From the NCBI RefSeq assembly GCF_037023755.1, contig NZ_CP146100.1, positions 6,226,001 to 6,290,000 of the forward strand: a stretch of 64,000 nt of DNA. The letters run 5' to 3'. Positions 16,147 to 25,171 of the stretch are shown one piece after another. A model generated the notes under the pieces. It was not told the origin of the DNA. It made no database searches and was given only the letters and a program-made list of their open reading frames with translations. The position numbers were made by a program, and so were the translations under genes. The first letter of the stretch is position 1; each line of letters begins with the position of its first letter. The stretch comes from Saccharopolyspora sp. SCSIO 74807 (lineage in GTDB: Bacteria; Actinomycetota; Actinomycetes; Mycobacteriales; Pseudonocardiaceae).

Positions 16147-16944
16147 ATGGACCGGCAGTGGGTTCCCGAGGACGTCGACATCAACACGCCCAGCGCGGCT
16201 CGCGTCTACGATGCGCTGCTCGGCGGCGGACACAACTTCCCCTCCGATCGGGCGTTCGCCCGCGAGGCCGAACGGGTGTATCCGGGTCTCGGCACCTCCG
16301 CCCGAGCCAACCGCGCATTCCTGCGCCGCGCCGTGCTGCACGCGCTGGACGCCGGTGTGCGGCAGTTCCTCGACCTGGGCTCCGGAATCCCGACCGTCGG
16401 CAACGTGCACGAGATCGTGCACGCGGTCGACCCCACCTGCCCGGTCGTCTACGTCGATTACGAACCCGTGGCCGTGGCGCACAGCGACCTGCTGCTCAAG
16501 GAGAATCGCCACGCGACGATCGTGGCCGCGGACGCGCGCGACGCGCAGCACGTGCTCGCACATCCCGAAACGACGCGGCTGCTGAACTTCGACGAGCCGG
16601 TGATGGTGCTGATGCTGGCGCTGCTGCACTTCATCCCGGACGAGGACCGGCCTGCCGACATCGTCGCCAGCTACCGCGAACCGCTGGCTGCCGGCAGCAT
16701 GATCGCGATCACCAGCGCCGCCAACGACGCGCGGCAGGACGAGCTCGCCGAGCTGACGAAGCTGTTCGCCAGCAGCAGCAACCCGGCCGTGCCGCGGCCG
16801 AAGGCGTGGATCGCCGAGCAGTTCGGCGACTTCGAGCTGGTCGAGCCGGGCGCGCAGCTGGTCGGCGACTGGCGTCCCGACGAGGGGCTGGACGACGAGC
16901 AGCAGGACCACATCGTCTTCGGCGGTGTCGGAGTGCGGCGCTGA
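16147..16944 (+). CDS. SAM-dependent methyltransferase, DUF574 family
   Basis: This 265-residue member of the actinobacterial DUF574 (S-adenosylmethionine methyltransferase-like) family shows the family start DINTPSAARVYDALLGGGHNFPSDR. It also has a SAM-binding Rossmann motif QFLDLGSGIPTVGNVHE and an acidic VYVDYEPVAVAHS at the second strand. The family is very abundant in Streptomyces and relatives; substrates are mostly unknown. The ATG at 16147 has GGAGGAG upstream. It follows the small Cys-containing gene on the same strand and may be part of the same regulatory island. The gap to the next gene carries two overlapping hairpins. Confidence 0.9.
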   Translation: MDRQWVPEDVDINTPSAARVYDALLGGGHNFPSDRAFAREAERVYPGLGTSARANRAFLRRAVLHALDAGVRQFLDLGSGIPTVGNVHEIVHAVDPTCPVVYVDYEPVAVAHSDLLLKENRHATIVAADARDAQHVLAHPETTRLLNFDEPVMVLMLALLHFIPDEDRPADIVASYREPLAAGSMIAITSAANDARQDELAELTKLFASSSNPAVPRPKAWIAEQFGDFELVEPGAQLVGDWRPDEGLDDEQQDHIVFGGVGVRR

Positions 16945-17063
16945 GCACGCCGCGGTCGGCACCGACGCGCGCTGGTTCGCACCGTTTTCCGCGCCGGATT
17001 CCGCGCGTGCAGGCGCTGACTCCCCTTGCAGGCGGAAATGCCAACGCCGCTGGTCAGCGTGAG

Positions 17064-17130
17064 TGCGGCACGGAAATCGTCGGCATTCCCACATTTCCCG
17101 TGCCGCAGCCGGTCTAGCGACGGCTGCGGC
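17064..17130 (+). promoter_or_regulatory. two mutually exclusive hairpins before nupC
   Basis: Hairpin A pairs TGCGGCACGGAAAT (17064-17077) with ATTTCCCGTGCCGCA (17093-17107), with one bulge. Hairpin B pairs GCCGCAGCCG (17102-17111) with CGGCTGCGGC (17121-17130), 10 bp perfect. They share bases 17102-17107, so only one can form at a time. Hairpin B ends 47 bases before the nupC start. No T-run follows, so B may end transcription of the upstream methyltransferase or act in translation; this is inference. Confidence 0.45.
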
Positions 17131-17177
17131 GGAATGCGAACATCCCGCGAATCGATCGACGGAAAGGCGGTTCAGCC

Positions 17178-18572
17178 GTGCAGGTTCTCTGGGGTGCCGG
17201 CGGCATGGTGGTGCTGCTGCTGGTCGCGTTCGCGCTCTCGACCGACCGCCGGGCGATCCGGCCGCGCACCGTGTTCGGCGCGCTGGCCATCCAGCTCGTG
17301 TTCGCGTTCGCGGTGCTGCGCTGGGAAACCGGCAAGCAGGTGCTCAGCACCGTCTCGGCGGGCGTGCAGCGGGTGATCGACTCCTCGAAGGAGGGCATCG
17401 ACTTCCTGCTCGGACCGGTGATGCCCACCGACGGCAGCACCGTGGTCGCGTTCCAAGTGCTGCCGCTGATCATCTTCATCGCTTCGCTGTCCGCGGTGCT
17501 CTACCACTTGAACATCCTGCAGTGGGCGGTGCGGATCGTCGGCGGGGCGCTGCGCGCGGTGCTGGGCACGACGCGGGCGGAGTCGCTCAACGCCACCGCC
17601 AACATCTTCCTCGGGCAGACCGAGGCGCCGCTGGTGGTGCGGCCGTACCTGAAGGGCATGACCCGCTCGGAGTTCTTCGCCGTGATGGTCGGCGGACTGT
17701 CCACTGTGGCTGGATCGGTGATGGTCGGGTACGCGCTGCTGGGCGCGAACCTGGACCACCTGATCGCGGCCAGCTTCATGGCCGCCCCCGCCGGGCTGCT
17801 GATGGCGAAGATCATCGTGCCGGAGACCGAGCGCTCCGCCGAAGCGGCGGACGGCAAGCGGCCGACCACGTTCGGCGACGTGGCGGGCAAATTCGGCCGC
17901 GGCAAGGCGCCTTCGAAGACGTTCGCCGCGGACTCCGAGCAGCCCGCGGCCGAGTCCGGCGACTCCGCGCGGACCCCGGACGACTCGGCACCGACCGCCA
18001 CCGAATCCGCGCCGCGCAGCAGCGAAGACGTCGACGACAGCGAAGCGTTGGAGACCAAACCGCGCAACGTCATCGACGCCGCGGCCACCGGTGCCTCCGA
18101 CGGGCTCAAGCTCGCGTTGAACGTGGGCGCGATGCTGTTCGCGTTCGTCTCGCTGATCGCGCTGCTGAACCTGATCCTCGGCGCGCTGGGCGGGCTGTTC
18201 GGCCTGCCGGAGATCACCTTCGAGGGGCTGATCGGATACGTCTTCGCCCCGCTCATGTGGGTCATCGGGGTGCCGTGGTCGGAGGCCGTGGCCGCGGGCG
18301 GATTCGTCGGGCAGAAGCTGGTGCTCAACGAGTTCGTCGCGTTCACCGACTTCGGCCCGCAGGCGGCGAGTTTCGACCCGCACACCGCGATCATCATCAC
18401 CTTCGCGCTGACCGGGTTCGCGAACTTCTCGTCGTTGGCGATCCTGCTCGGCGGTCTCGGCGGGCTGGTCCCGTCGCGGCGCTCGCTGATCGCGCAGTAC
18501 GGGATGCGCGCCATCGCGGGCGGCACCCTGGCGAACCTGCTCAGCGCGGCCATTGCCGGGATGCTCGTCTGA
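17178..18572 (+). CDS. nupC: concentrative nucleoside transporter (CNT/NupC family)
   Basis: This 464-residue Na+- or H+-coupled nucleoside importer has N-terminal helices at 1-45. The family core follows, including [15 protein letters not shown], ready for nucleoside binding. The C-terminal gate [25 protein letters not shown] is strongly conserved in CNTs. Between about residues 215 and 300 lies a long, acidic, Ala/Ser/Glu-rich insert that is disordered and absent from typical NupC (about 400 residues). The GTG at 17178 gives an N-terminal membrane helix; upstream bases include GAAAGGCGG. No nucleoside hydrolase or kinase gene is adjacent. Confidence 0.93.
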   Translation: MQVLWGAGGMVVLLLVAFALSTDRRAIRPRTVFGALAIQLVFAFAVLRWETGKQVLSTVSAGVQRVIDSSKEGIDFLLGPVMPTDGSTVVAFQVLPLIIFIASLSAVLYHLNILQWAVRIVGGALRAVLGTTRAESLNATANIFLGQTEAPLVVRPYLKGMTRSEFFAVMVGGLSTVAGSVMVGYALLGANLDHLIAASFMAAPAGLLMAKIIVPETERSAEAADGKRPTTFGDVAGKFGRGKAPSKTFAADSEQPAAESGDSARTPDDSAPTATESAPRSSEDVDDSEALETKPRNVIDAAATGASDGLKLALNVGAMLFAFVSLIALLNLILGALGGLFGLPEITFEGLIGYVFAPLMWVIGVPWSEAVAAGGFVGQKLVLNEFVAFTDFGPQAASFDPHTAIIITFALTGFANFSSLAILLGGLGGLVPSRRSLIAQYGMRAIAGGTLANLLSAAIAGMLV

Positions 18573-18809
18573 GCGCTCGAGAGGAGTGCAGTTTCTCCTG
18601 ATTCGGGGCGGAGTTCGCGGCCGCCGAGCCGAGCTGCGCCTGCGGTGATCCGCGCGGATGCTCTGGCCGGGTTGCGACCGCGAGGTGGGCACCGCGCGGA
18701 ACCTAACGGCGCGGTAAGCGGTGCCTTCGCGGCTCCCGGCTTCGGCGCCGCGGCCGCCCGGCGCGGACAATCGCCAGGGCCGAAACCCGACGACGATGGA
18801 GTGCAGGCA

Positions 18810-19661
18810 ATGACGACCGTGGCCTTCCTCGGAACCGGCACGATGGGCGCCCCGATGGCGCGCAACCTGCTCAGCAGCGGCTTTGCGGTGCGCGCGTGGA
18901 ACCGCACCCGCTCGCGCGCGGAAGAACTCACCGCGGACGGCGCCACCGTCACCGACAGCCCCGCCGAAGCCGCACGAGGCGCCGACGTGCTGGTGACGAT
19001 GCTGCTCGACGCGGACGCGACCGTGGAAGCCGGCCGCGCCGCAGCCGCCGAACTGCCCGACGGAACACCGTGGCTGCAAATGGGCACGATCGGGCTGGAC
19101 GGCCTCGCGCGAGTCGCCGAAGTGGCCGGGTCCACCGCGCTGGTCGACGCGCCCGTGCTGGGCACTCGCGCACCCGCCGAACAGGGCACGCTGGTCGTGC
19201 TGGCTTCCGGGCCGGAAAGCGCCCGGGGACTCGCGCAACCGGTGTTCGACGTGGTCGGCGGTCGCACCATGTGGCTGGGAACCTCCGGCGCAGGCGGCGA
19301 AGGCACCCGGGTCAAGCTCGCCGCGAACAGCTGGGTGCTGGCGCTGACCAACGCGGTGTCCGAATCCATCGCGCTGGCCGAGAACCTCGGGGTCGATCCG
19401 CAGCGGTTCCTGGAAGCCATCGAAGGCGGCGCCGTCGACTCGCCCTACGCGCACCTCAAGGGCAAAGCGATCCTGAACAAGGACTTCACGCCCGCGTTCG
19501 GGCTCTCCGGCGCGCTCAAAGACGCCGGTCTGATCGCCGAAGCCGCCGAGGGGCTGCAGCTGGACCTCGCCGCCGCGATCCGGGAACGCTTCGCCCGCGC
19601 CGTCGAAGCCGGGCACGGTGACGAGGACATGGCCGCGGTCTACTACTCGTCGTTCAGCTGA
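18810..19661 (+). CDS. NAD(P)-dependent beta-hydroxyacid dehydrogenase (3-hydroxyisobutyrate dehydrogenase family)
   Basis: This 283-residue two-domain dehydrogenase has an N-terminal Rossmann domain starting VAFLGTGTMGAPMARNLL. A linker helix and a helical C-terminal domain carry the catalytic lysine in VKLAANSW (about Lys169). The substrate loop DAPVLGTRAPAEQGTL replaces the usual DAPVSGG, so the exact substrate is uncertain. 3-hydroxyisobutyrate, tartronate semialdehyde or a glyoxylate-type compound are all possible. The ATG at 18810 follows GGAG. The 237-base gap to nupC has no other gene. A perfect 16-bp hairpin ends the unit. Confidence 0.88.
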   Translation: MTTVAFLGTGTMGAPMARNLLSSGFAVRAWNRTRSRAEELTADGATVTDSPAEAARGADVLVTMLLDADATVEAGRAAAAELPDGTPWLQMGTIGLDGLARVAEVAGSTALVDAPVLGTRAPAEQGTLVVLASGPESARGLAQPVFDVVGGRTMWLGTSGAGGEGTRVKLAANSWVLALTNAVSESIALAENLGVDPQRFLEAIEGGAVDSPYAHLKGKAILNKDFTPAFGLSGALKDAGLIAEAAEGLQLDLAAAIRERFARAVEAGHGDEDMAAVYYSSFS

Positions 19662-19668
19662 GTGGGAA

Positions 19669-19711
19669 GCGCGGCCGCCGCCCCCTGGGGGGTCCGGGGC
19701 GGCGGCCGCGC
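19669..19711. terminator. 16-bp perfect hairpin between convergent genes
   Basis: GCGCGGCCGCCGCCCC (19669-19684) pairs perfectly with its complement at 19696-19711 around an 11-base loop. It fills the whole 53-base space between the dehydrogenase stop and the aldolase stop. It has no T-run and would serve both strands. Confidence 0.7.
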
Positions 19712-19714
19712 AGC

Positions 19715-20362
19715 CTATTCGCGGTGCACGCCGTAACCGGCGAACCGCTCCGCACAGCGCGCGAGTTCCGCATCGTCGAGCAATCGCGGCTCGCCGGCGC
19801 GCTTGGCGGTCAACCACAGCTCGCAGAGCCATTCCAGCTGCCGCGCCCTGTTGTAGGCCCGCGGCAACGTCGAGCCGACCGCGAGCGCGCCGTGATTGCG
19901 CAGGATGCACGCTCCCCGGTCGGCCAGCGCCGCGGACACGTTCTCCGCCAGCTGCTCGGATCCGAAGGTGGCGTAGTCGGCCACCCGCACCGCACCGCCG
20001 AACTCGGCCAGTTGGTAGTGCACCGCGGGAACGTCGTCGCGCAACAACGACACCGCGGTGGCATGCAGCGAGTGCGTGTGCACGACGGCGTGGGCGCCGT
20101 GCCGCTCGTAGGCGGTCAGGTGCATCGGCAGCTCGGAGGTGGGCGGCAGCTCGCCGTCCACCACCTCGCCGTCGAGCGCGACCACCGGGACCTCGGCGAC
20201 CCGCATGGCGTCGTAGTCCACACCGGACGGTGTCACCGCCACCAGATCGCCGGACCGCACCGAGATGTTGCCGGAAGTGCCCACCACGAGCCGGTCGTCG
20301 ATCATCTTGCGCGCGACGCGGATGACCTCGGCCCGTTCGGCGGCCAGCACCGGCTCGCTCAA
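19715..20362 (-). CDS. class II (zinc) aldolase/adducin family, fuculose-phosphate-aldolase-like
   Basis: This 215-residue zinc aldolase of the FucA/AraD group cleaves or rearranges ketose 1-phosphates. Motifs are [19 protein letters not shown], the catalytic-Glu segment TSELPMHL, and the zinc ligands in [10 protein letters not shown] and RNHGALAVG. The start is TTG at 20362, overlapping the stop of the rpiB-like gene as TTGA, so translation is coupled. It is the last gene of the six-gene sugar operon. The natural product of cleavage is probably DHAP plus a two- or three-carbon aldehyde. Epimerase activity, as in AraD, is an alternative. Confidence 0.88.
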   Translation of the reverse strand: MSEPVLAAERAEVIRVARKMIDDRLVVGTSGNISVRSGDLVAVTPSGVDYDAMRVAEVPVVALDGEVVDGELPPTSELPMHLTAYERHGAHAVVHTHSLHATAVSLLRDDVPAVHYQLAEFGGAVRVADYATFGSEQLAENVSAALADRGACILRNHGALAVGSTLPRAYNRARQLEWLCELWLTAKRAGEPRLLDDAELARCAERFAGYGVHRE

Positions 20363-20838
20363 CTCGCGGCGCCGGAGTCGTACTCGTTGATCGCCGCGAC
20401 CTTCTTCGCCGACGAGGAGCTGTCGTCGAAGACCAGGTCCAGCCACTCCGAAGCCAGCAGCCGCGCCAGCTCGATGCCGACCACGCGCTGGCCGAAGCAC
20501 AGCACCTGCGCGTCGTTGCTCAGCACCGAACGCTGCACCGAGTAGCTGTCGTGCGCGGTCACCGCGCGCACCCCCGGCACCTTGTTCGCGCTGATCGCGA
20601 CGCCGAGGCCGGTGCCGCAGATCAGCAGGGCCCGGTCGGCCTCGCCTTCGGCGACCTTGCGCGCGGCGGCCACCGCAACGTGCGGGTAGTCGGTGTGCTC
20701 ATCGGAGCCGACGCCCACGTCAGTCACCGAAGCGACCCGGGAGTCCTTCTCGAAGTCGGCCTTGATGGCTTCCTTGTACTGGTACCCGGCGTCGTCGCCA
20801 CCGACGATGATGCGCCAGGGAGCGTTCTGCTCGGTCAT
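20359..20838 (-). CDS. RpiB/LacAB-family sugar-phosphate isomerase
   Basis: This 159-residue aldose-ketose isomerase has [20 protein letters not shown], with the active-site Cys and anion hole, and [14 protein letters not shown], both diagnostic. The usual GxDHAG near the N-terminus reads [10 protein letters not shown], so the first histidine is replaced by Asp, which suggests a substrate other than ribose 5-phosphate. Homologues acting on D-erythrulose 4-phosphate are known in erythritol/threitol pathways (EryI/DerI type) beside DhaK-DhaL kinases, as found here. The ATG at 20838 lies 5 bases after the kinase stop. The following aldolase overlaps it by 4 bases. Confidence 0.88.
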   Translation of the reverse strand: MTEQNAPWRIIVGGDDAGYQYKEAIKADFEKDSRVASVTDVGVGSDEHTDYPHVAVAAARKVAEGEADRALLICGTGLGVAISANKVPGVRAVTAHDSYSVQRSVLSNDAQVLCFGQRVVGIELARLLASEWLDLVFDDSSSSAKKVAAINEYDSGAAS

Positions 20839-20843
20839 GATCC

Positions 20844-22592
20844 TCACTTCACCTCTTGCGCGTCGGATTCGGTTCCTGCCGTCAGCACCCCGGCGACCTG
20901 GTTGAGCGCCATCGCCAGAGACGTGGCGCCCGGGTCGGGGGTGCCGACGCTGCGTTCCGCCAGCGGCCGGGCGCGGCCGGTGCGGGGTGTGAGCTCGGCG
21001 GTGCGTTGGGCGGCCGCGGTTGCCTCGTGGGCCGCCCGCTGCCACGCCTGCGGCCCGTCCTGCCCGTCCTGCACGGCCGCGTCGAGCGCGTCGACGAACG
21101 GGTCCATGGCGTCGACCAGCGTCTTGTCGCCCAGCTCGGCGCGGCCGAGGCGGCGCACCGCGGCCAGCGCGGCCTTCGCTCCGGCGAGCAGATCGGCCGC
21201 GGCCACCGCGCGGTCGTCCGGCAGCAGGTCGCCGAAGGAGCGCAGGCCGGCGCCCCACAGCGCGCCGGAAGTCCCACCGGCCTTGGCGGCCCAGCCGTCC
21301 CCGGCGGCCACCAGCACCGCGGCCGGGCCTGCTCCGCGCTTGGCGGCGGCCGCACCGGCTTCCACCGCAGCGGCGCTGCCGCGGGACATGCCGCGACCGT
21401 GGTCACCGTCCCCGGCCACGGCGTCCATCCGGCCCAGCTCGGCTTCCGCCTCGTGCAGGTCGTCGCTGATCGCGCGGAGTGCGGCGACCACGGCCTTCGA
21501 GGTGCGCCTGCCCGCCTCCGGAGCGAGGGCGGTGGCCTCTTCGACGACCTCTTCGGCCTCCTCGACGACCTGGTCGTCCACTTCGGACGCAGTGACGCTG
21601 CCCCTGCGGTAGGCCGGGCTGTCGGCCGGAGCGGCGTAGAGCCGTTCCAGCTCGGGGTCCAGCCAGGTCAGCGTGAGCGAACAACCGGCCATGTCCAGGC
21701 TGGTGACCAGTTCGCCGACCTCCTGCTCGACGACCTGCACGCCTGCCTCGGCCAGCAGCCGGGAGGCGGTCTTCCACACCACGAACAGCTCTTCGTACTT
21801 CGTGGCGCCGAGCCCGTTGAGGATCGCCACCACCCGCGGCGTGCCCTCGACTTCCGGCGCTTCGGCCAGCACCCCGTCCACCAGTGTGCGGGCCAGCTCC
21901 GCGGCCGACGGCATGTCCACTTCGGACACACCTGGTTCGCCGTGGATCCCGAGGCCCAGGCCCATCCGCCCCTTCGGAACCTCGAACAGCGGTTCCGAGC
22001 TACCGGGCAGCGTGCAGCCGTCGAAGGCCACGCCGAGGCTGCGGGTGCGGTCGTTGGCGTGCTCGCCGACGCGGACCACCTCGTCGAACGAGTAGCCCTC
22101 CTCCGCGGCCGCCGAGGCGACCTTGAACACCACGAAATCGCCCACCACACCGCGGCGTTTGGCGATGTCCTCGGCACCGGCGCTGGCCACGTCGTCGGTC
22201 ACCACGACGTTGTGCGCGCGGATCCCGGCGCGTTCCAGCCGTTCCACGGCCAGCCCGAAGTTCATGTTGTCCCCGGCGTAGTTGCCGAACGAGAACACCA
22301 CGCCCGCGCCGTTGTCGGCGGCCTTGCCCACCGAGTAGGCGTCCTCCGCCGACGGCGAGGTGAAGATGTTGCCCACCACGGCCCCATCGGCGAACCCGTT
22401 GCCGACCACGCCGCAGAACGCCGGGTAGTGCCCCGAACCACCGCCGGTGACCACGGCGACCTTGCCGCGGCGCGCCTTGCGCGCCCGCACCACGCCGCCG
22501 CGAACCTCCCGCACGTAGCCGGGATTCGCGGCGACGAAGCCGGACACCATGTCTTCGCTGAACGACGCCGGATCGTCGTAGAGTCGCGTCAT
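20844..22592 (-). CDS. ATP-dependent dihydroxyacetone/tetrulose kinase, DhaK-DhaL fusion
   Basis: This 582-residue single-chain kinase phosphorylates a short ketose. Residues 1-335 are the DhaK substrate domain, with [12 protein letters not shown] and GIHGEPG, whose His binds the carbonyl covalently. A Glu-rich linker follows, then residues about 370-575 form the DhaL nucleotide domain, with GDGDHG (Mg2+-binding Asp residues) and GGTSGALWG. The fusion uses ATP and not the PTS. In mycobacterial threitol/erythritol pathways such fusions are erythrulose kinases; glycerone is the alternative substrate. The ATG at 22592 overlaps the FGGY kinase stop (ATGA). It sits centrally in the operon. Confidence 0.92.
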   Translation of the reverse strand: MTRLYDDPASFSEDMVSGFVAANPGYVREVRGGVVRARKARRGKVAVVTGGGSGHYPAFCGVVGNGFADGAVVGNIFTSPSAEDAYSVGKAADNGAGVVFSFGNYAGDNMNFGLAVERLERAGIRAHNVVVTDDVASAGAEDIAKRRGVVGDFVVFKVASAAAEEGYSFDEVVRVGEHANDRTRSLGVAFDGCTLPGSSEPLFEVPKGRMGLGLGIHGEPGVSEVDMPSAAELARTLVDGVLAEAPEVEGTPRVVAILNGLGATKYEELFVVWKTASRLLAEAGVQVVEQEVGELVTSLDMAGCSLTLTWLDPELERLYAAPADSPAYRRGSVTASEVDDQVVEEAEEVVEEATALAPEAGRRTSKAVVAALRAISDDLHEAEAELGRMDAVAGDGDHGRGMSRGSAAAVEAGAAAAKRGAGPAAVLVAAGDGWAAKAGGTSGALWGAGLRSFGDLLPDDRAVAAADLLAGAKAALAAVRRLGRAELGDKTLVDAMDPFVDALDAAVQDGQDGPQAWQRAAHEATAAAQRTAELTPRTGRARPLAERSVGTPDPGATSLAMALNQVAGVLTAGTESDAQEVK

Positions 22593-24055
22593 CGCGCTGC
22601 TCCTCCTTCGGACCGCCACACTGGCCGCGCCCGGTCGATCGACTCCAGATATGCGCGGTACCCGCGCTCGTAAAACTCCGCCGCGGCAGGATCCGGCGAC
22701 ACCGTGCGCCGGGCCGCCGCCCACTGCTCGCGGTCCACCGGCTCGCCCAACGCATCCCACGCGGTCATCGCCGCCCCGCGGGCGCCGACGCCTGCCTCGT
22801 GCGGCACGTGCAACGGGCGGCCGAGCACGTCGGCGAAGATCTGACCCCAGGTCGCGGAACGCGCCCCGCCCCCGCAGGCCGAAACCGAACCGGTCAGGCC
22901 CGCCGCCTCCAGGTTGTGCCGCGCGGCGTAGGCCATCGCCTCGCACAACGCGCGCACCAGATCGGCAGGAGTGGTTTCCAGCGACAGGCCGGTGAACTGG
23001 CCCCGCGCGTGCGGCTCGACGAACGGCGCCCGCTCACCCGACGACGCCAGGAACGACAGCGCCGAGACCCCGTTCGCGCCCGGGCGGCTGGCGCCGAGCA
23101 TGGCGTCCAGGTCGGCCACCTCGGCCCCGACCATGCGCAGCACCCAATCCAGGTTCGCGGTGCCCACCATCGCGGGCATCACCCGCAGGAAGCGGTCCGG
23201 CCGGGGACCGGCCACCCACATGCCCGCCGCCTCCCCGCACGGGTCGATGACCACTTCGTCGCGCAGCACCTGGCAACCCAGCGTCGTGCCGATCACCAGC
23301 GCACCGTCGCCGACCGCGTCGATGCCGGAGCCGAACGCGCACGCGGGCAGGTCGAACGGGCCCGCCGAAACCGGCAGGCCGGACGGCAACCCGAGCAGTT
23401 CGGCGCTGCGCGCGCCGAGCGCGAACAACTTGCCCGGCGGGGCCGGTTCGGCCAAGAGCCGACGGTGCTCGGACAACCCGCACGCGGCCAGCGCAGCAGC
23501 CGAGTAGGTGCGGCTGGGCACGTCCAGGAACGGCATCGACGCGTCCGAAGCGTCCACCGTGATCTCCCCGGTCAGCCGCTGCACTATCGCGTCCACGCAG
23601 TAGCCGGCGACTTCCGCGCGGCGCAGCCGATCCGGCTCGTGTTCGGCGACGTGCGCCAGCAGCGGCGCAGGCGAGCCGGGGAACAATCCCGCACCGGTCA
23701 GGCCGTGGACCGCGCGTCGCACACCCGTCTGGTCCCAACGCTGCAGCACACCCGCAGCGCGGGCGTCCATCCAGGACACGCCGGGCCCGACCTGCCTGCC
23801 CGTGGCGTCGCGCAGCCACAGGCCATCGCCCTGGCCGGTGATCGCCAGCGCCTGCACCCGCTCGCCCGCCTCGGCGATGATCGAGCGGATGACCTGCACC
23901 GCCGAGTCCAAGACCTCGTCGAGGTCCTGCTCGACCCGGCCGCCCGGCAGCCGGTGCAGCGTGCTGCGCGTGCTGTGCGTGACCCGCGCGGACCCGTCGC
24001 GTCCGAGCAGCGACGCCTTCGTCACCGAAGTGCCAACGTCCACCCCGATGATCAT
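22589..24055 (-). CDS. FGGY-family carbohydrate kinase
   Basis: This 488-residue sugar/polyol kinase has both FGGY domains. The N-terminal GVDVGTSVTKASLLG is the ATPase phosphate loop. ITGQGDGLWLRD is a variant seen in erythritol- and L-xylulose-type kinases. The C-terminal ACGGGARSATWGQIFADVLGRPLHVP is the signature 2 region. The substrate is likely a four- or five-carbon polyol or ketose. It starts at ATG 24055, overlapping the upstream dehydrogenase by 4 bases, and its stop overlaps the DhaKL kinase by 4. Two sugar kinases in a row suggest that two entry substrates, or a branch, feed the pathway. Confidence 0.9.
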   Translation of the reverse strand: MIIGVDVGTSVTKASLLGRDGSARVTHSTRSTLHRLPGGRVEQDLDEVLDSAVQVIRSIIAEAGERVQALAITGQGDGLWLRDATGRQVGPGVSWMDARAAGVLQRWDQTGVRRAVHGLTGAGLFPGSPAPLLAHVAEHEPDRLRRAEVAGYCVDAIVQRLTGEITVDASDASMPFLDVPSRTYSAAALAACGLSEHRRLLAEPAPPGKLFALGARSAELLGLPSGLPVSAGPFDLPACAFGSGIDAVGDGALVIGTTLGCQVLRDEVVIDPCGEAAGMWVAGPRPDRFLRVMPAMVGTANLDWVLRMVGAEVADLDAMLGASRPGANGVSALSFLASSGERAPFVEPHARGQFTGLSLETTPADLVRALCEAMAYAARHNLEAAGLTGSVSACGGGARSATWGQIFADVLGRPLHVPHEAGVGARGAAMTAWDALGEPVDREQWAAARRTVSPDPAAAEFYERGYRAYLESIDRARPVWRSEGGAAR

Positions 24056-25110
24056 GGCTGTAGACCTTCGAACCGTGCCAGCACTTCCGGATTGGCCACG
24101 TACCGCGGCCGCCGCCCGTCCAGGAAGCGGGCCGCGTCACCGGCGACGATGTCCGCCGCGCGGTGCGCGGTCTGCCGGGTCGCGCCGCCCAGGTGCGGCG
24201 TGGTGATCACGTTCGGGGAGTCGAACAGCGGCCACTCGCGCGGCGGCGGCTCGATGTCGTAGACGTCCACCGCCAGCGCACCCAACCGGCCGGACTTCAG
24301 CAGTCCCGGCAGCGGCGCGTAGTCGAGCAGGCCACCGCGCGCGGAGTTCACCAGCACCGCGCCTTGCGGCAGCAACGCCAAGTTGTCCGCGTTGAGCAGG
24401 TGCTCGGTCTCCGCGGTGAGCCGCGCGTGCAGGCTCACCACGAAGCTGCTGCGCAGCAGCTCGTCGAGCCCGACCAAGCGCACGCCGTCGTGCTCGGCCT
24501 CTTCCGGCCGCACGAACGGGTCGGCGACCTGCACTCGCGCGCCGAAGGCGTGCAGCACGCGGGCCACGATGCGCCCGATGGCGCCGTAACCGACCAGGCC
24601 GACGGTCGAACCTGCCAACTCGATCCCGGCGTTGTCGTAGGCGTAGTAGTCGCCGCGCCAGTTGCCCTGCTTGAGCTCGGCATCCGATGCCGGGATGCGC
24701 CGCAGCGCGGCCAAGATCATCCCGACGGCGAACTCCGCAGCCCCCGCGGCGTTGCGGCCCGGCGTGTAGCTGACGATCACGCCGGCTTCGGTGGCGGCAG
24801 GCAGGTCGACGTTGATCGGCCCACCGCGGCAGACCCCGAGCAGCTTCAGCTCGGGGCTCTTGCCCAGCACTTCGGCGGTGAACGGAGCCATCTGGGTCAT
24901 CGCCACCGCGGCCCCGTCCAGCACTTCCAGCACTTGCTGCTCGGTGCCGCTGGCCTCCCGGACCCCACCGACGGGACCGAACGGTTCCACCGGCCACGGC
25001 AGCTTCAACTCGGCGAACTCGAGGTCGTGGCCACCGGCATGGGTGCTCAACGCGTCCACGAACAGCTCGGGAGCCACGAAGTGGTCGCCCGCGGCGAGCA
25101 CCTTGGCCAT
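24052..25110 (-). CDS. D-isomer-specific 2-hydroxyacid dehydrogenase (SerA-like)
   Basis: This 352-residue NAD-dependent dehydrogenase has an N-terminal catalytic half and a Rossmann segment VGLVGYGAIGRIVARVLHAFGA. The active-site Arg is in VNSARGGLLD, the Glu in YDIEPPP and the catalytic His in TPHLGG. It lacks the ACT domain of true phosphoglycerate dehydrogenase. Likely substrates are a sugar acid or hydroxypyruvate/glyoxylate-type acid made by the pathway. The ATG at 25110 has GGAG nearby. It is the second gene of the operon, 61 bases after the HAD gene; the gap contains a perfect 14-base tandem repeat. Confidence 0.88.
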   Translation of the reverse strand: MAKVLAAGDHFVAPELFVDALSTHAGGHDLEFAELKLPWPVEPFGPVGGVREASGTEQQVLEVLDGAAVAMTQMAPFTAEVLGKSPELKLLGVCRGGPINVDLPAATEAGVIVSYTPGRNAAGAAEFAVGMILAALRRIPASDAELKQGNWRGDYYAYDNAGIELAGSTVGLVGYGAIGRIVARVLHAFGARVQVADPFVRPEEAEHDGVRLVGLDELLRSSFVVSLHARLTAETEHLLNADNLALLPQGAVLVNSARGGLLDYAPLPGLLKSGRLGALAVDVYDIEPPPREWPLFDSPNVITTPHLGGATRQTAHRAADIVAGDAARFLDGRRPRYVANPEVLARFEGLQP

Positions 25111-25126
25111 CTCCGGAGGCTCCTTC

Positions 25127-25154
25127 GTTCAATGAGGTTCGTTCAATGAGGTTC
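25127..25154. repeat. 14-base tandem duplication in an operon gap
   Basis: GTTCAATGAGGTTC occurs twice without a gap (25127-25140, 25141-25154), and a degraded third copy follows. It lies between the HAD gene stop and the dehydrogenase ribosome binding site, so copy number changes intergenic spacing. Confidence 0.85.
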
Positions 25155-25171
25155 GTCCGATGGGGCGCGGC

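Noticed and set aside
17172..19910. A 900-codon minus-strand frame across nupC and the dehydrogenase
   Set aside because: Both plus-strand genes have full-length family matches; this frame is their shadow.
20844..22592. A PTS-dependent dihydroxyacetone kinase
   Set aside because: DhaL is fused to DhaK and no DhaM is present, so it is the ATP-dependent type.
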